Source: Oxalobacter formigenes
Lineage (GTDB): Bacteria > Pseudomonadota > Gammaproteobacteria > Burkholderiales > Burkholderiaceae_D
DNA: 64,000 nucleotides
Direction: 5' to 3'
Assembly: GCA_023667225.1 (NCBI GenBank)
Contig: JAMPAN010000001.1
Location: 451,242-515,241, forward strand
Positions 53,980 to 64,000 of this stretch are shown one piece after another. The notes under the pieces were generated by a model. The model was not told where the DNA came from. It searched no databases and saw only the letters and a list, made by a program, of their open reading frames with translations. Numbering within the stretch: the first letter of the stretch is position 1; every line of letters begins with the position of its first letter. Made by a program: the position numbers and the translations under genes.

Positions 53980-56340
53980 TTATTTTTCCGGAAGGTTTTC
54001 TGTTTCGGTTGCAGGCGGTACAGGTTTCAGGCTGACGGGCTTGAAGCGGGATTCAACAGGGCGTCCTTTTTTTGCCCTTTTTCCGATATGGGCGGCCAAC
54101 CCGTTTTCTGTTATCCGGATGTCATGCCGGGAGCCGTTTTTTGCCTGGCAGGCAACAAGGCAGCCCTGTTGATCAACGGGCAGGGCAGCGAGCAGGGATT
54201 CATCCGGCGCAAGTGACATCAGCGTGACGCCATGCCCGCCATTTTTCAGGTAACGCAGTTCTTCAACAGGGAAGGCAAGGCACCGTCCTTGTTCGGACAG
54301 GCAGGCGATCCATTTGTCTTTTATTGCAAGAGGTTTTGGCGGGAGCAGCGAGTCGCTTTTTTCCAGGGTGATGAATTGTTTGCCCTGGCGGGTACGGCTT
54401 GTCATGTCGGCGATGGTTGCCTGAAAGCCGTAGCCTGAACGGGTTGCAATCAGCAGGGAAAGGCTGGCGGGTCCGGCAAGGTAGTGGATAATTTGGTCAC
54501 CGGGGGCTGTTTCAATGAGGGTCGTAATGGGGATGCCGTCTCCCCTGGCATGGGGAAGGCTGCCAACGGCAACTGAATAAATGCGGCCGGTCAGCCCCCA
54601 TGCCAGCAGGGTATCGGTGCTGCGGCAGGTAAAAGCGCCGTACAGGGTATCGCCTGTTTTGAAATTTAATTGGGAATGGTCATGCCCATGCCCGGAGCGG
54701 CAGCGTATCCAGCCTTTTTCAGAGATGATGACGGTTACCGGTTCATCCATGATTTTTTGTTCAACACGGGCATATCGGGCTTCTTCAATACGTGTCCGTC
54801 TGGCATCGCCGAATTTTTTCCGGTCGGTTTCTATTTCTTTGATGATCTGTTTTTTCAGAGAATCCGGATTGTTCAACAGGTCGTGCAGGGTATTTTTCTC
54901 TTCGCGCAGTTCAGACAGTTCCTGTTCGATTTTGCGTTTTTCCATGCGGGCCAGCTGCCTGAGGCGGATTTCCAGGATGTCGTCAGCCTGTTTTTCGGAT
55001 AGATGGAAAGTTGTGATCAGGTCTTCCCTGGGTTCGTCGGATTCACGGATGATGCCGATGACTTTATCAATGTTTAGCAGGGCGGTTTCACGGCCTTCCA
55101 GGATGTGGATCCGGTCATCGACTTTTCCCAGCCGCCATTGTGTACGGCGGCGGACTGTGTCAAAGCGGAAGGTAATCCACTCCCCTAAAATATCGCGCAG
55201 TCCTTTTTGCCGGGGGCGGCCGTCCAGCCCTATCATGACCAGGTTGACGGATGCGTTGCTTTCCAGCGAGGTGTGCGAGAGCAGCGTTTGCATCAGTTCT
55301 TCCGGATTTTGCCGTTTTGAGCGGGGTTCCAGAACCAGGCGGATCGGTGCGTTGCGGGTAGATTCGTCCCGGATGGTGTCAAGCATGCCCAGCATGGTCT
55401 GGCGCAGGGTATTTTGTTCCGGTGTGAGCGATTTTTTGCCTGTCCGTACTTTAGGGTTGGTGAGTTCTTCGATTTCTTCCAGAATTTTCTGGGAGGACGC
55501 GCCGGGAGGCAGTTCGTTAATGACAATTTGCCATTGTCCTTTTGCCAGTTCTTCAATTTTCCACCTGGCGCGAATTTTGAGGCTGCCTCGGCCGGTTTTA
55601 TATATTTCCGCAATTTGCGGAGCAGGGGTAATGATTTGCCCCCCGCCGGGAAAATCCGGTCCCGGTATGATTGCCGTGAGTTCGGCATGGCTGATGTGCG
55701 GGTTGCGGATTAGCGCAATGGCGGCTCTGGCGATTTCGGATAAATTGTGCGGGGGAATTTCGGTCGCCATGCCGACAGCAATGCCGGAAGAACCGTTTAA
55801 CAGGGTGAGCGGCAAGCGGGAGGGAAGTATCCGGGGTTCGCTGGAGGAACCATCGTAGTTCGGGATGAAATCGACTGTTCCCTGATCAATTTCCGCAAGC
55901 AGCAACTCGGCAATCGGCGTTAAGCGCGCTTCGGTATAGCGCATGGCGGCAGCGCCGTCTCCATCTCTTGAACCGAAGTTTCCCTGGCCGTCAATTAAGG
56001 GGTAACGCATGGAAAAATCCTGTGCCATGCGTACCAGGGCATCGTAAACGGACTGATCGCCGTGAGGATGCCATTTCCCCAGGACATCGCCGACGACTGC
56101 CGCTGATTTCCGGGGTTTTGAGTGGGTTGCCAGCCCCAGCTCGTTCATGGCATACAAGATGCGCCGCTGGACAGGCTTTTGCCCATCGCATACGTCCGGC
56201 AGGGCGCGGCCCCGAACAACGGATATGGCATAGTCGAGGTAGGCCTGTTCGGCAAAGCCGGCCAGTATCAGGGCTTCTCCTTCAGGCGGGCGATCCGGCT
56301 GCGGCTGATTGAAAAGGCTGGGTTGTTGTGCAGTTTCCAT
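53980..56340 (-). CDS. parC: DNA topoisomerase IV subunit A
   Basis: A 786-residue GyrA/ParC-type subunit. The winged-helix DNA-cleaving domain contains [15 protein letters not shown] near residue 55 and the catalytic Tyr in [11 protein letters not shown] near 132. A coiled-coil region ([25 protein letters not shown], about 440-470) and a beta-pinwheel C-terminal domain follow. Its DNA-binding C-terminus is shorter than GyrA and it is paired with parE 16 bp upstream, so topoisomerase IV is favoured over gyrase. It decatenates daughter chromosomes. Confidence 0.94.
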   Translation of the reverse strand: METAQQPSLFNQPQPDRPPEGEALILAGFAEQAYLDYAISVVRGRALPDVCDGQKPVQRRILYAMNELGLATHSKPRKSAAVVGDVLGKWHPHGDQSVYDALVRMAQDFSMRYPLIDGQGNFGSRDGDGAAAMRYTEARLTPIAELLLAEIDQGTVDFIPNYDGSSSEPRILPSRLPLTLLNGSSGIAVGMATEIPPHNLSEIARAAIALIRNPHISHAELTAIIPGPDFPGGGQIITPAPQIAEIYKTGRGSLKIRARWKIEELAKGQWQIVINELPPGASSQKILEEIEELTNPKVRTGKKSLTPEQNTLRQTMLGMLDTIRDESTRNAPIRLVLEPRSKRQNPEELMQTLLSHTSLESNASVNLVMIGLDGRPRQKGLRDILGEWITFRFDTVRRRTQWRLGKVDDRIHILEGRETALLNIDKVIGIIRESDEPREDLITTFHLSEKQADDILEIRLRQLARMEKRKIEQELSELREEKNTLHDLLNNPDSLKKQIIKEIETDRKKFGDARRTRIEEARYARVEQKIMDEPVTVIISEKGWIRCRSGHGHDHSQLNFKTGDTLYGAFTCRSTDTLLAWGLTGRIYSVAVGSLPHARGDGIPITTLIETAPGDQIIHYLAGPASLSLLIATRSGYGFQATIADMTSRTRQGKQFITLEKSDSLLPPKPLAIKDKWIACLSEQGRCLAFPVEELRYLKNGGHGVTLMSLAPDESLLAALPVDQQGCLVACQAKNGSRHDIRITENGLAAHIGKRAKKGRPVESRFKPVSLKPVPPATETENLPEK

Positions 56341-56356
56341 AAAGGTATTTTGTTGG

Positions 56357-58333
56357 TCAGATATCGGCCTGGGCTTCGTTTCCGTGTTCTTCCATCCATG
56401 CCCTGCGGGCGGCGGCCTCGCCTTTTCCCATCAGCATCTGGAAGCGGTTTTGGGAATGTTGCAGCCCGGTTTCACCCAGTATGACGGGAAGCAGGCGGCG
56501 GGTATCCGGATTTAAGGTAGTTTCCCACAGTTGTTCGGCGTTCATTTCTCCCAGCCCTTTGAAACGGGAAATGGTGGGGGCATTTTCGCGGACATCTTCT
56601 TTTTTGAGTTTGTCCAGAATGGTCTGGAGCTCGGTCTCATCCAGTGCGTACAGTTTCTGTACAGGCCGTTTTCCCCGTGCCGGGACATCAACGCGATAGA
56701 GCGGCGGCCGTGCGATGTAGATGTTTCCGTTTTGGATCAGTTTGGGAAAATGGCGGAAAAACAGGGTGAGCAGCAATACCTGGATGTGGGAGCCATCGAC
56801 ATCGGCATCTGACAGGATACATATTTTGCCGTAACGCAATCCGGAGAGGTCAGGGGGATCGGCAATGTCATGCGGGTCCACGCCAATGGCAACGGAGATA
56901 TCGTGGATTTCCTGGTTGGCAAACAGGCGGTTTCTGTCTGTTTGCCATGAGTTGAGCACTTTGCCGCGCAAAGGGAGGATGGCCTGGAATTCCTTGTTTC
57001 TTCCCATTTTTGCCGAGCCGCCGGCTGAATCGCCTTCAACGAGAAACAGCTCGTTTCTTGTGGTATCGGTTGATTCGCAGTCGGTCAATTTTCCGGGAAG
57101 TACGGCGACGCCGGATGATTTTTTCTTTTCAATCTTGCGTGCAGCATGCAGGCGTGATTGTGCCTGTCGAATGACAAGCTCTGTCAGTTTGCGTCCCTGG
57201 TCGACATGCTGGTTGAGCCAGAGTTCCAGCGGGGGACGTACCATGTGCGAAACCAGCCTGACGGCATCCCGCGAGTTCAGCCGTTCTTTGATTTGGCCCT
57301 GGAATTGCGGGTCAAGCACTTTGGCCGACAGGAGAAAGGAAACCCTGGAGAAGACGTCTTCCGGGAGCAGGCGGATTCCCTTGGGCAAAAGGGCGTGCAT
57401 TTCCGCAAAATTTTTGACGGCTGTAAACAGGCCGTCTCTTAAGCCGCTTTCGTGCGTGCCGCCGGCCGGCGTGGGGATGAGGTTGACAAAAGATTCGCGT
57501 ATCAGCGGTCCTTCGGCTGTCCATGCCACAATCCAGGACGCTCCCTCGCCTGTTGCAAAGCCTTCCTGCGGGCCAGCGATATATCTTTTGCCCTGGAAAA
57601 ACGGAATGGCGGTTTCCTCGCCTGTTTCCAACCCAAGCTGTTCGCACAGATAGCCGCGAAAACCATCGTTGTATTGCCAGGTTTCGGTTTTTTCCTGGGA
57701 TTCATCTATAAGGGTAATGGTAACGCCAGGCAGCAGGAGCGCCTTGGAACGCAGCAGCCGCCGAAGTTCGCCGACAGGAATGGCAGCGTCATCAAAATAG
57801 CGGGGATCCGGCCAGACGGTGACTTTTGTGCCGGATTTTTTTTCACCGCGAGAAAGCGGGAAGGATTGCAATGCGGTTGAGACGGCGCCGTTGGTAAAAG
57901 TGATTTCATGCCGTTTTTTATCCCGCCAGACAGAGACGGCTATTTTTTGGGAGAGGGCATTGGTGACCGAGACACCCACGCCGTGCAACCCGCCTGAGAA
58001 AGCATAGGCGTTTTCCGCGCCTTTCCGGAATTTTCCGCCTGAGTGCAGACGGGTAAAGATAATTTCTACCGTTGAGATGTTTTCTTCGGGATGCAGCCCG
58101 ACCGGTATGCCGCGGCCATCGTCTTCCACGCTGACGCCGCTGCCGGCATGAAGGGTTACCTGAATGTGCCGGCAAAAGCCTGCCATGGCTTCATCCGAGG
58201 CATTGTCTATGACTTCGGTGATGATATGCAGCGGATTTTCGGTGCGGGTGTACATGCCTGGCCGTTGCCGGACAGGTTCCAGGCCTTTCAGGACCTGTAT
58301 GGAAGTTTCATCGTATAAGAATTTTTCGGACAT
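56357..58333 (-). CDS. parE: DNA topoisomerase IV subunit B
   Basis: A 658-residue GHKL ATPase subunit. The ATP-site motifs are [10 protein letters not shown] near residue 45, DDGRGIPVG near 70 and [15 protein letters not shown] near 110. The Toprim domain carries [23 protein letters not shown] near 440 and DADVDGSHI near 520. ATG 58333 (MSEKFLYDE) fits the family; the frame extends to 58357. It heads a parE-parC operon and diverges from the rimP operon across 284 bp. Confidence 0.95.
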   Translation of the reverse strand: MSEKFLYDETSIQVLKGLEPVRQRPGMYTRTENPLHIITEVIDNASDEAMAGFCRHIQVTLHAGSGVSVEDDGRGIPVGLHPEENISTVEIIFTRLHSGGKFRKGAENAYAFSGGLHGVGVSVTNALSQKIAVSVWRDKKRHEITFTNGAVSTALQSFPLSRGEKKSGTKVTVWPDPRYFDDAAIPVGELRRLLRSKALLLPGVTITLIDESQEKTETWQYNDGFRGYLCEQLGLETGEETAIPFFQGKRYIAGPQEGFATGEGASWIVAWTAEGPLIRESFVNLIPTPAGGTHESGLRDGLFTAVKNFAEMHALLPKGIRLLPEDVFSRVSFLLSAKVLDPQFQGQIKERLNSRDAVRLVSHMVRPPLELWLNQHVDQGRKLTELVIRQAQSRLHAARKIEKKKSSGVAVLPGKLTDCESTDTTRNELFLVEGDSAGGSAKMGRNKEFQAILPLRGKVLNSWQTDRNRLFANQEIHDISVAIGVDPHDIADPPDLSGLRYGKICILSDADVDGSHIQVLLLTLFFRHFPKLIQNGNIYIARPPLYRVDVPARGKRPVQKLYALDETELQTILDKLKKEDVRENAPTISRFKGLGEMNAEQLWETTLNPDTRRLLPVILGETGLQHSQNRFQMLMGKGEAAARRAWMEEHGNEAQADI

Positions 58334-58472
58334 CGGGTATGCGGTTTTGCCATGCAAACAGGTTTTGGATGAATACAGGAAAGGGGGATTTTACATTCAG
58401 AAGAGGAAACTTTTAAAACAGCCTTAATGCTGTTGCCGGATTTTGTTTCGTTATCAGGTGAGGATAAAAGCA

Positions 58473-58501
58473 TTGCGATTATATATGTAGTTGTATATAA
58501 T
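58473..58501 (+). promoter_or_regulatory. Promoter of the rimP-nusA-infB operon
   Basis: TTGCGA (58473-58478) and a perfect TATAAT (58496-58501) have an optimal 17-bp spacer. Transcription would start near 58508 and give a leader of about 110 nt. Confidence 0.75.
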
Positions 58502-58545
58502 AAGAAATTGACCTGGCGTTTGAAAGAATATAGCAAAACGGGAAG

Positions 58546-58569
58546 ATGGGCGTATGCCCATTTTTTTTT
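58546..58569 (+). terminator. Terminator-like hairpin in the rimP-nusA leader (candidate attenuator)
   Basis: ATGGGC-GTAT-GCCCAT (58546-58561) is followed by an unbroken run of nine T (58561-58569). It sits between the promoter and rimP, facing rightwards, and no other rightward gene lies before it. The stem is only 6 bp, as in factor-assisted terminators. Confidence 0.7.
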
Positions 58570-58617
58570 CATTACAGTCAGGGAAAACATGAGGGAAGCG
58601 GTTAACCGGAGGCGGGC

Positions 58618-59100
58618 TTGTTGCAGGGATTGATAGAAAAGACCGTAAAAGGTTGCGGTTATGATGTAATTGATGTGGAACGGGCGTCCGGCGGACTTTT
58701 GCGCGTATATATTGATTTTTTACCGGAAGAGGCTGATCGCGGCAGTATTACGGTAGAGGACTGTGAAGCAGTCAGCCGCCAGTTATCTTATGTGCTGGCG
58801 GTTGAAGATGTGGATTATGAGCGTCTGGAAGTTTCATCGCCCGGTCTGGACAGGCCGCTGAAACGCTTGTCGGATTATATCCGCTTTGCGGGAATGGAAG
58901 CCAGTATCAAGCTGCGCATGCCTGTTGAGGGCATGTCAAACCGGCGGGTTTTTCAGGGTATTTTGCAAGAGCCTGACGGAGAGGAGCTGGCGCTGGAATT
59001 TGATACGAAAGAAGGCGCGGCGTTATTGCACTTTTCTCTTTCTGATGTAGATAAGGCACGGTTGGTGCCACAGGTGAATTTTAGGGGCCGAAAAAAATGA
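58618..59100 (+). CDS. rimP: Ribosome maturation factor RimP (TTG start)
   Basis: A 160-residue factor needed for 30S subunit maturation. [22 protein letters not shown] near the N-terminus and [21 protein letters not shown] near residue 78 are family hallmarks. No ATG is available: tandem TTG codons at 58618 and 58621 follow GGAGG (58608-58612), with 5 and 8 nt spacing, and either may be used. Its stop overlaps the nusA ATG as ATGA. The order rimP-nusA-infB-rbfA-truB is the classic translation operon. Confidence 0.9.
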   Translation: MLQGLIEKTVKGCGYDVIDVERASGGLLRVYIDFLPEEADRGSITVEDCEAVSRQLSYVLAVEDVDYERLEVSSPGLDRPLKRLSDYIRFAGMEASIKLRMPVEGMSNRRVFQGILQEPDGEELALEFDTKEGAALLHFSLSDVDKARLVPQVNFRGRKK

Positions 59101-60656
59101 GTTTCGAAATTCTGCAACTGGTTGATGCGCTTGCACGCGAAAAAAATGTCGACAAGGAAATTGTCCTGGGCGCGCTGGAGCATGCCTTGGCTTTGGCAAC
59201 AAAAAAACGTTATCCCGGCGAAGTGGATATCAGGGTGGCCATTGACCGTAAGACAGGCGAGTTTGAAACTTTCCGCAGATGGCATGTGGTTCCCGATGAG
59301 GCGGGACTCCAGCTGCCGGATCAGGAGATTTTGCATTTTGAGGCCAGGGAACAAATTCCCGATATTGAGGTGGATGATTATCTGGAAGAGCCTGTTGAAT
59401 CGATTGATTTTGGCCGCCGTTTTGCGCAGGATACCAAGCAGATTGTTTTGCAGCGTATCCGTGATGCGGAGCGGGAGCAGATTCTCACGGATTTCCTGGC
59501 GCGCGGCGATGCGATGGTTACCGGTACGGTCAAGAGGATGGAGCGTGGCGATGCCATTTTAGAGTCCGGCAAGGTGGAGGCGCGCCTGCCGCGGGATCAG
59601 ATGATTCCAAAGGAAAACCTGCGGGTAGGCGACCGGGTGCGCGCCTATATTTTGCGTGTGGACAGAAATGCCCGGGGGCAGCAGATTATTCTTTCCCGGA
59701 CGGCACCGGAGTTTATTATCAAGTTGTTTGAGCTGGAAGTGCCGGAAATGGAACAGGGGCTGCTTGAAATCAAATCCGCTGCCCGTGATCCCGGCGTGCG
59801 TGCCAAGATTGCTGTTTTTACGAATGACAAACGGATTGATCCGATTGGTACTTGTGTGGGTATCAGGGGATCGAGGGTGCAGGCTGTGACGGGCGAACTG
59901 GGCGGCGAGCGCGTGGATATTGTGCTGTGGTCTGATGATCCGGCGCAGTTTGTGATTGGGGCGCTGGCACCGGCCAATGTTTCGTCTATTGTGGTGGACG
60001 AAGAACAGCATGCCATGGATGTGATTGTGGATGAGGAAAATCTGGCAATTGCTATTGGCAGGAGCGGCCAGAATGTCCGTCTGGCTTCCGAGTTGACTGA
60101 TTGGAAGATCAATATCATGACGGCTGAAGAGTCGGCTGATAAATCGGCTATGGAAACAGCGGCTGTTCGTTCTCTTTTTATGGACAGGCTGAATGTGGAT
60201 CAGGAAGTGGCCGATATCCTGATTGAGGAAGGGTTTTCCGCGCTGGAGGAAATTGCGTATGTTCCTCTCAATGAAATGCTGGAAATAGAGGCGCTTGATG
60301 AGGAAACGGTTAATGAGTTGCGTACCCGTGCGCGCGATGCGCTGGTAACAGAGGCGCTGGCCCTGGAAGAGGGGATAGCCGATATGGAGCCGGAGCTGCT
60401 CAATCTTGAGGGAATGGACAAAAGTACGGCCGGAAAGCTGGGGCTGGCGGGTATCAAGACGCTGGCAGATTTCAGCAGCCTGGCCTATGATGAGTTTGGC
60501 GCGATTCTTGCTTTGCCGACTGAACGGGCGCGCCAGCTGGTTGAGAGCGGCTTTGAGGATGTGACGGATGATGAGATGGCGCTGATTGATGCGCGGTATG
60601 ACGAGCAGGCCAAGGCATTGCAGGCGCGCGTATGGGAAATCACCGAGACGAAGTGA
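59097..60656 (+). CDS. nusA: Transcription termination/antitermination factor NusA
   Basis: A 519-residue factor that binds RNA polymerase and nascent RNA. The N-terminal domain covers about 1-125, S1 about 135-200 ([16 protein letters not shown]), and KH domains about 225-345 with [22 protein letters not shown] and [15 protein letters not shown]. Two C-terminal acidic repeats follow (about 365-425 and 440-510). It is coupled to rimP by a 4-bp overlap and followed by infB after 56 bp. In other bacteria NusA represses its own operon through leader terminators. Confidence 0.96.
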   Translation: MSFEILQLVDALAREKNVDKEIVLGALEHALALATKKRYPGEVDIRVAIDRKTGEFETFRRWHVVPDEAGLQLPDQEILHFEAREQIPDIEVDDYLEEPVESIDFGRRFAQDTKQIVLQRIRDAEREQILTDFLARGDAMVTGTVKRMERGDAILESGKVEARLPRDQMIPKENLRVGDRVRAYILRVDRNARGQQIILSRTAPEFIIKLFELEVPEMEQGLLEIKSAARDPGVRAKIAVFTNDKRIDPIGTCVGIRGSRVQAVTGELGGERVDIVLWSDDPAQFVIGALAPANVSSIVVDEEQHAMDVIVDEENLAIAIGRSGQNVRLASELTDWKINIMTAEESADKSAMETAAVRSLFMDRLNVDQEVADILIEEGFSALEEIAYVPLNEMLEIEALDEETVNELRTRARDALVTEALALEEGIADMEPELLNLEGMDKSTAGKLGLAGIKTLADFSSLAYDEFGAILALPTERARQLVESGFEDVTDDEMALIDARYDEQAKALQARVWEITETK

Positions 60657-60712
60657 TTGCCAACGCGTAAAAACAGACTGGGTGGACCGCGTCAGACAGG
60701 AAAGAGGAAGGA

Positions 60713-63481
60713 ATGGCGACTAATAACGTAGCTCAATTTGCTGTAGAACTGAATATGCCGGCTGAAGCGCTGCTGAATCAGTTGCGTAATGCGGGCGTTG
60801 AAAAAAAATCAGTTAACGATTCCTTGACGAATGCGGATAAGGACAAGCTGCTGAATTATTTGCGCGGAGCGCATAGCAGTGTGCCTGACGCCAAGAAAAA
60901 GATTTCGTTGACGCGTAAAGAGACGACTGAGATCAAACAGGCGGATGCATCGGGCAAGTCGCGGACGATTCAGGTGGAAGTTCGCAAGAAACGCACTTTC
61001 CGGCGTGAGGAAGTGCCTGTTGTGGAAAAGAAAGTTCCTCATAAGGCCCCGGCGCCGATTATTGATGAGGCAGAGCAGAAAAAGCGGGCGGAAGAAGCGC
61101 ACCGCCAGGCGGAGCTGATTGCCCGCCAGGAAGCGGAACTGCGGGAAAAACAGGCTAAACTGGCCAGGATTGAGGCAGAGAAGGCGGCCCGTCTGAAGGC
61201 GGAAGAAGAGGCTCGCAGAGCTGCCGAGTTGAAGGAAAAAGAGGCTGCCGCTGCTGTAGCGCCAGTACAGCCGGCAGAGGAAAAAACCGCTGAAAAAGCC
61301 GTAAAGAAACCGGAAAAAGCACCCGATAAAGTGCCTGAAGCTGAAAGAACCCGGCAGGCGGTAGAAGATGAGATTGCGCAGATCAAGGCCATGATGGCTG
61401 CGCCTAAAAAAGTGGTCCGGCCGCCAGAAGTTCAGGAAAGCGAGGACGTCAAAAAGAAAGACGTGACTTTGCGCCGTCCGGCTGACAAGAAACCGGCAGA
61501 GGCCAAGGAGGAGAAAAAAGGTTCAGGCGAGAAGAAATCAATCAAGTCTGCCGATGTGGCCTCTATCTGGCAGGAAGAAACGGCAAAAAAACGCGGTACA
61601 GGTCTCAAGACACGGGGCGGCGCTATGCCTGCCCGTGAGGGGTGGCGAAGCGGCGGTTCCAAGAACCGCAAGAGCCAGCAGGCGGCAGAACGGGAAAGCA
61701 ATTTTCAGCAGCCGACAGAGGCGATTGTCAGAAATATTTATGTGCCTGAAACGATTACGGTGGCAGAACTGGCGCACCAGATGGCTGTAAAGGCATCTGA
61801 GGTGATTAAACAGCTCATGCTGCTGGGGCAGATGGTGACGATTAATCAGGTGCTGGATCAGGAAACGGCAATGATTCTGGTGGAGGAGATGGGGCATAAG
61901 GCGTTTGCCGCCAAAATTCAGGATCATGAGGCCGAACTGGCTGCCATGGGTGAAAACGCAGATGCGGAATGGCTGCCAAGAGCGCCTGTGGTGACTGTGA
62001 TGGGCCATGTGGATCATGGCAAGACATCGCTTCTGGATTATATTCGCAGAACAAAGATTGCTTCCGGCGAGGCTGGCGGTATTACTCAGCATATTGGCGC
62101 GTATCATGTGAAAACGCCCAATGGCGTGATTACTTTCCTGGATACGCCTGGGCATGAGGCTTTTACTGCCATGCGTGCCCGCGGCGCCAAGGCAACGGAT
62201 ATTGTTATTCTGGTTGTTGCTGCTGACGATGGTGTGATGCCGCAGACGAAGGAGGCTATTGCCCATGCGAAAGCGGCAGGTGTTCCCCTGGTTGTCGCTA
62301 TTAACAAGATTGATAAGTCAGGCGCCAATGTAGAGCGTGTGACCCAGGAACTGATTGCGGAAGAGGTGGTGCCTGAACAGTATGGCGGGGATTCGCCTTT
62401 TGTGCCGGTTTCTGCCAAAAGCGGTCAGGGGATTGATTCTTTGCTGGAAAATGTGTTGCTTCAGGCTGAAATACTGGAACTCAAGGCACCGGTGGATGTG
62501 CCGGCAAAAGGTCTGGTTATTGAGGCGCGTCTGGACAAGGGGCGCGGCCCTGTCGCAACGGTGTTGGTGCAGTCCGGTACGTTGCACAAAACGGATGTGG
62601 TTCTGGCTGGCCAGGAGTTTGGCCGGGTACGTGCGATGTTAAACGAAAGCGGCAAGGCGATTACAACGGCTGGCCCCAGTATTCCGGTTGAAATTCAGGG
62701 GTTGACAGGAGTGCCGGCAGCAGGCGAAGAGGTGCTGGTGCTGGCTGATGAGCGCAAAGCGCGTGAAATTGCGCTTTTCAGGCAGGGCAAGTTCCGGGAT
62801 GTGAAACTGGCAAAACAGCAGGCAGCGAAGCTGGAAAATATGTTTGACCAGATTGCGGAAGGGGAAGTGAAGGCTTTGCCGCTGATTATCAAGACAGATG
62901 TACAGGGATCGCATGAGGCATTGACTGCTTCCATGCTCAAGCTTTCCAATGATGAGGTGCGGGTACAGATTGTCCATGCCGCTGTTGGCGGTATTACAGA
63001 ATCTGACGTGAATCTGGCAGTGGCCTCACATGCTGTTATTATCGGTTTTAATACCCGTGCAGACGCGCAAACACGGGCGCTGGCTGAAACTCACGGTATT
63101 GATATCCGTTATTACAATATTATTTATGATGCTATTGATGATGTGAAGGCTGCCATATCCGGTATGCTGGCGCCAGAGAAACGGGAGCAGGTTCTGGGTA
63201 TGGTGGATATCAGACAGGTGATCCATGTCAGCCGAATCGGTTCTATTGCCGGCTGTTTTGTCATGGAAGGGCTGGTCAGGCGAAGCGCTATGGCGCACTT
63301 GTTGCGCGATAATGTGGTGATCTGGACGGGCGAGATTGATTCGCTTAAACGTTTCAAGGATGATGTGCGCGAGGTCAAGGCAGGTTTTGAATGCGGCCTT
63401 ACCCTGAAGGGGTATAACGATATCAAGGAAGGCGATCAGCTTGAGATTTATGAGGTTCAGGAGATTGCCCGAACCTTGTAG
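60713..63481 (+). CDS. infB: Translation initiation factor IF-2
   Basis: A 922-residue GTPase delivering initiator tRNA. The N-terminal IF2-N domain (about 5-55) is followed by a long Lys/Glu/Ala-rich helical linker (about 100-330), a second IF2-N-like segment near 350 ([21 protein letters not shown]), and the G domain from about 420 with [12 protein letters not shown] (G1), DTPGHEAF (G3) and NKIDK (G4). Domains II to IV complete the protein to the C-terminal fMet-tRNA-binding part. Total length is typical for the group. Confidence 0.96.
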   Translation: MATNNVAQFAVELNMPAEALLNQLRNAGVEKKSVNDSLTNADKDKLLNYLRGAHSSVPDAKKKISLTRKETTEIKQADASGKSRTIQVEVRKKRTFRREEVPVVEKKVPHKAPAPIIDEAEQKKRAEEAHRQAELIARQEAELREKQAKLARIEAEKAARLKAEEEARRAAELKEKEAAAAVAPVQPAEEKTAEKAVKKPEKAPDKVPEAERTRQAVEDEIAQIKAMMAAPKKVVRPPEVQESEDVKKKDVTLRRPADKKPAEAKEEKKGSGEKKSIKSADVASIWQEETAKKRGTGLKTRGGAMPAREGWRSGGSKNRKSQQAAERESNFQQPTEAIVRNIYVPETITVAELAHQMAVKASEVIKQLMLLGQMVTINQVLDQETAMILVEEMGHKAFAAKIQDHEAELAAMGENADAEWLPRAPVVTVMGHVDHGKTSLLDYIRRTKIASGEAGGITQHIGAYHVKTPNGVITFLDTPGHEAFTAMRARGAKATDIVILVVAADDGVMPQTKEAIAHAKAAGVPLVVAINKIDKSGANVERVTQELIAEEVVPEQYGGDSPFVPVSAKSGQGIDSLLENVLLQAEILELKAPVDVPAKGLVIEARLDKGRGPVATVLVQSGTLHKTDVVLAGQEFGRVRAMLNESGKAITTAGPSIPVEIQGLTGVPAAGEEVLVLADERKAREIALFRQGKFRDVKLAKQQAAKLENMFDQIAEGEVKALPLIIKTDVQGSHEALTASMLKLSNDEVRVQIVHAAVGGITESDVNLAVASHAVIIGFNTRADAQTRALAETHGIDIRYYNIIYDAIDDVKAAISGMLAPEKREQVLGMVDIRQVIHVSRIGSIAGCFVMEGLVRRSAMAHLLRDNVVIWTGEIDSLKRFKDDVREVKAGFECGLTLKGYNDIKEGDQLEIYEVQEIARTL

Positions 63482-63518
63482 CATAAGGCTGACGGTTTGA
63501 TGAAAGGGGAATGAGGCC

Positions 63519-63911
63519 ATGACAAAGCGCAACCGATCCATGCCGGATCGTAGCCTTCGGGTGGCAGACCAGATCCAGAAGGATTTATCTGAAATTCTGG
63601 CTTTTGAGCTGAAAGATCCCCGTGTTGGTATGGTGACGATTACCGAGGTTCAGGTAACGCCTGACTATGCTTATGCCAAGGTTTTTTTCACTATGCTGGA
63701 TGACAGCGAGGAAGCTGTCAGGGAAACGTTGCAGGGGCTGGGGAAAGCCGCAGGTTTTATCCGCAACCAGCTGGGCAAGCGTTTGCATATCCACACTTTG
63801 CCGCAGTTACGCTTTGAATATGACCGTTCTGTTGTGCGTGGTATGGCGCTTTCCGAGCTGATTACCCAGGCCAATTCACAGCGTTTGCCAGATGATGACG
63901 AATCGGTTTGA
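63519..63911 (+). CDS. rbfA: Ribosome-binding factor A
   Basis: A 130-residue KH-like protein acting in 16S rRNA 5' end maturation and cold adaptation. [43 protein letters not shown] and [19 protein letters not shown] are typical. It starts 37 bp after infB and is followed by truB after 27 bp. Confidence 0.95.
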   Translation: MTKRNRSMPDRSLRVADQIQKDLSEILAFELKDPRVGMVTITEVQVTPDYAYAKVFFTMLDDSEEAVRETLQGLGKAAGFIRNQLGKRLHIHTLPQLRFEYDRSVVRGMALSELITQANSQRLPDDDESV

Positions 63912-63938
63912 GCCGGCTTTTTCCAATTCATTTTTGCC

Positions 63939-64000
63939 ATGCCTGCTGTACTTACAGGAAAACAACGTGTTTCTGTGCACGGGGTTGTACTGCTGGACAA
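63939..64000 (+). CDS. truB: tRNA pseudouridine(55) synthase TruB (N-terminal fragment)
   Basis: An ATG at 63939 opens a frame of 20 codons running off the right edge, reading MPAVLTGKQRVSVHGVVLLD. The VxGVVLLDK start is the usual TruB N-terminus, just before its conserved PxGxSS stretch. Position after rbfA supports the call. TruB makes pseudouridine 55 in the T loop of tRNAs. The catalytic Asp lies beyond the window. Confidence 0.8.
   Translation, partial: MPAVLTGKQRVSVHGVVLLD

Noticed and set aside
54581-55858. 425-residue plus-strand open frame rich in Ser and Arg
   Set aside because: It is antisense to parC; Ser/Arg-rich composition arises from complementing Glu/Leu/Ala codons.

Overview
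This 64-kb window is bacterial chromosome, and most of it is conserved housekeeping sequence. Gene content and order point to a betaproteobacterium of the Oxalobacteraceae, most likely Oxalobacter. The lineage markers are DUF484, DUF2863 and DUF3460 proteins, a PyrR-PyrB-inactive-dihydroorotase operon, the glyQ-glyS-gmhB-plsC-metallopeptidase block, and an oxalate/formate-type MFS antiporter with strong codon bias. This assignment is an inference from gene families; no database was searched.

Layout. 1-7.3 kb: a partial membrane protein, then xerC and DUF484 (-), apaH (+), and a minus-strand run yqgE-ruvX-pyrR-pyrB-pyrX-plsC with overlapping or near-abutting genes. 7.5-13.9 kb: dcd, a DUF1275 membrane protein, and the complete envelope cluster ybgC-tolQRAB-pal-cpoB, closed by a bidirectional terminator. 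14-16.7 kb: an FNR-type regulator lacking two of the four cluster cysteines, a 475-bp gap with two FNR-like palindromes, a KGG-repeat stress protein and a metallo-beta-lactamase-fold hydrolase. 16.8-21.8 kb: a cobalamin riboswitch heading btuB-btuC-btuD-btuF. 21.8-27.5 kb: an adhesin-E-like protein, panC, scpA, DUF3460, metG (all -) and mrp/apbC (+). 27.5-30.5 kb: a ModE/PBP-type regulator divergent from the long OFA-family antiporter. 30.6-36.8 kb: gltX, tRNA-Ala and two identical tRNA-Glu genes, DUF2863, moaC, a BepA-like protease and fabI. 37-41.6 kb: mltD, rpiA, a badly broken CPA2 cation/proton antiporter pseudogene and poorly populated sequence. 41.9-52 kb: an orphan Mu-type DNA-binding protein, a YgjP-like metallopeptidase, plsC, gmhB, glyS, glyQ, fbp, pepN and an H-NS protein. 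52.2-64 kb: an orphan PIN protein, a RidA-family protein, a 640-bp gap with nested inverted repeats, parC and parE (-), and the rimP-nusA-infB-rbfA-truB translation operon (+), whose leader carries a terminator hairpin.

How the genes work together. The pyr genes make a pyrimidine branch in which the inactive dihydroorotase probably scaffolds PyrB. Tol-Pal with YbgC and CpoB couples outer-membrane constriction to division. btuBCDF imports vitamin B12 under riboswitch control. The antiporter and its divergent regulator form the locus most specific to an oxalate- or formate-using lifestyle.

I found no CRISPR array, insertion sequence, integrated phage or obvious new multi-gene system. The best leads for something undescribed are the nested inverted repeats at 53400-53561, the FNR-like regulator with its nearby palindromes, the regulator/antiporter pair, the attenuator-like hairpin before rimP, and the Mu-type DNA-binding protein with an upstream palindrome.
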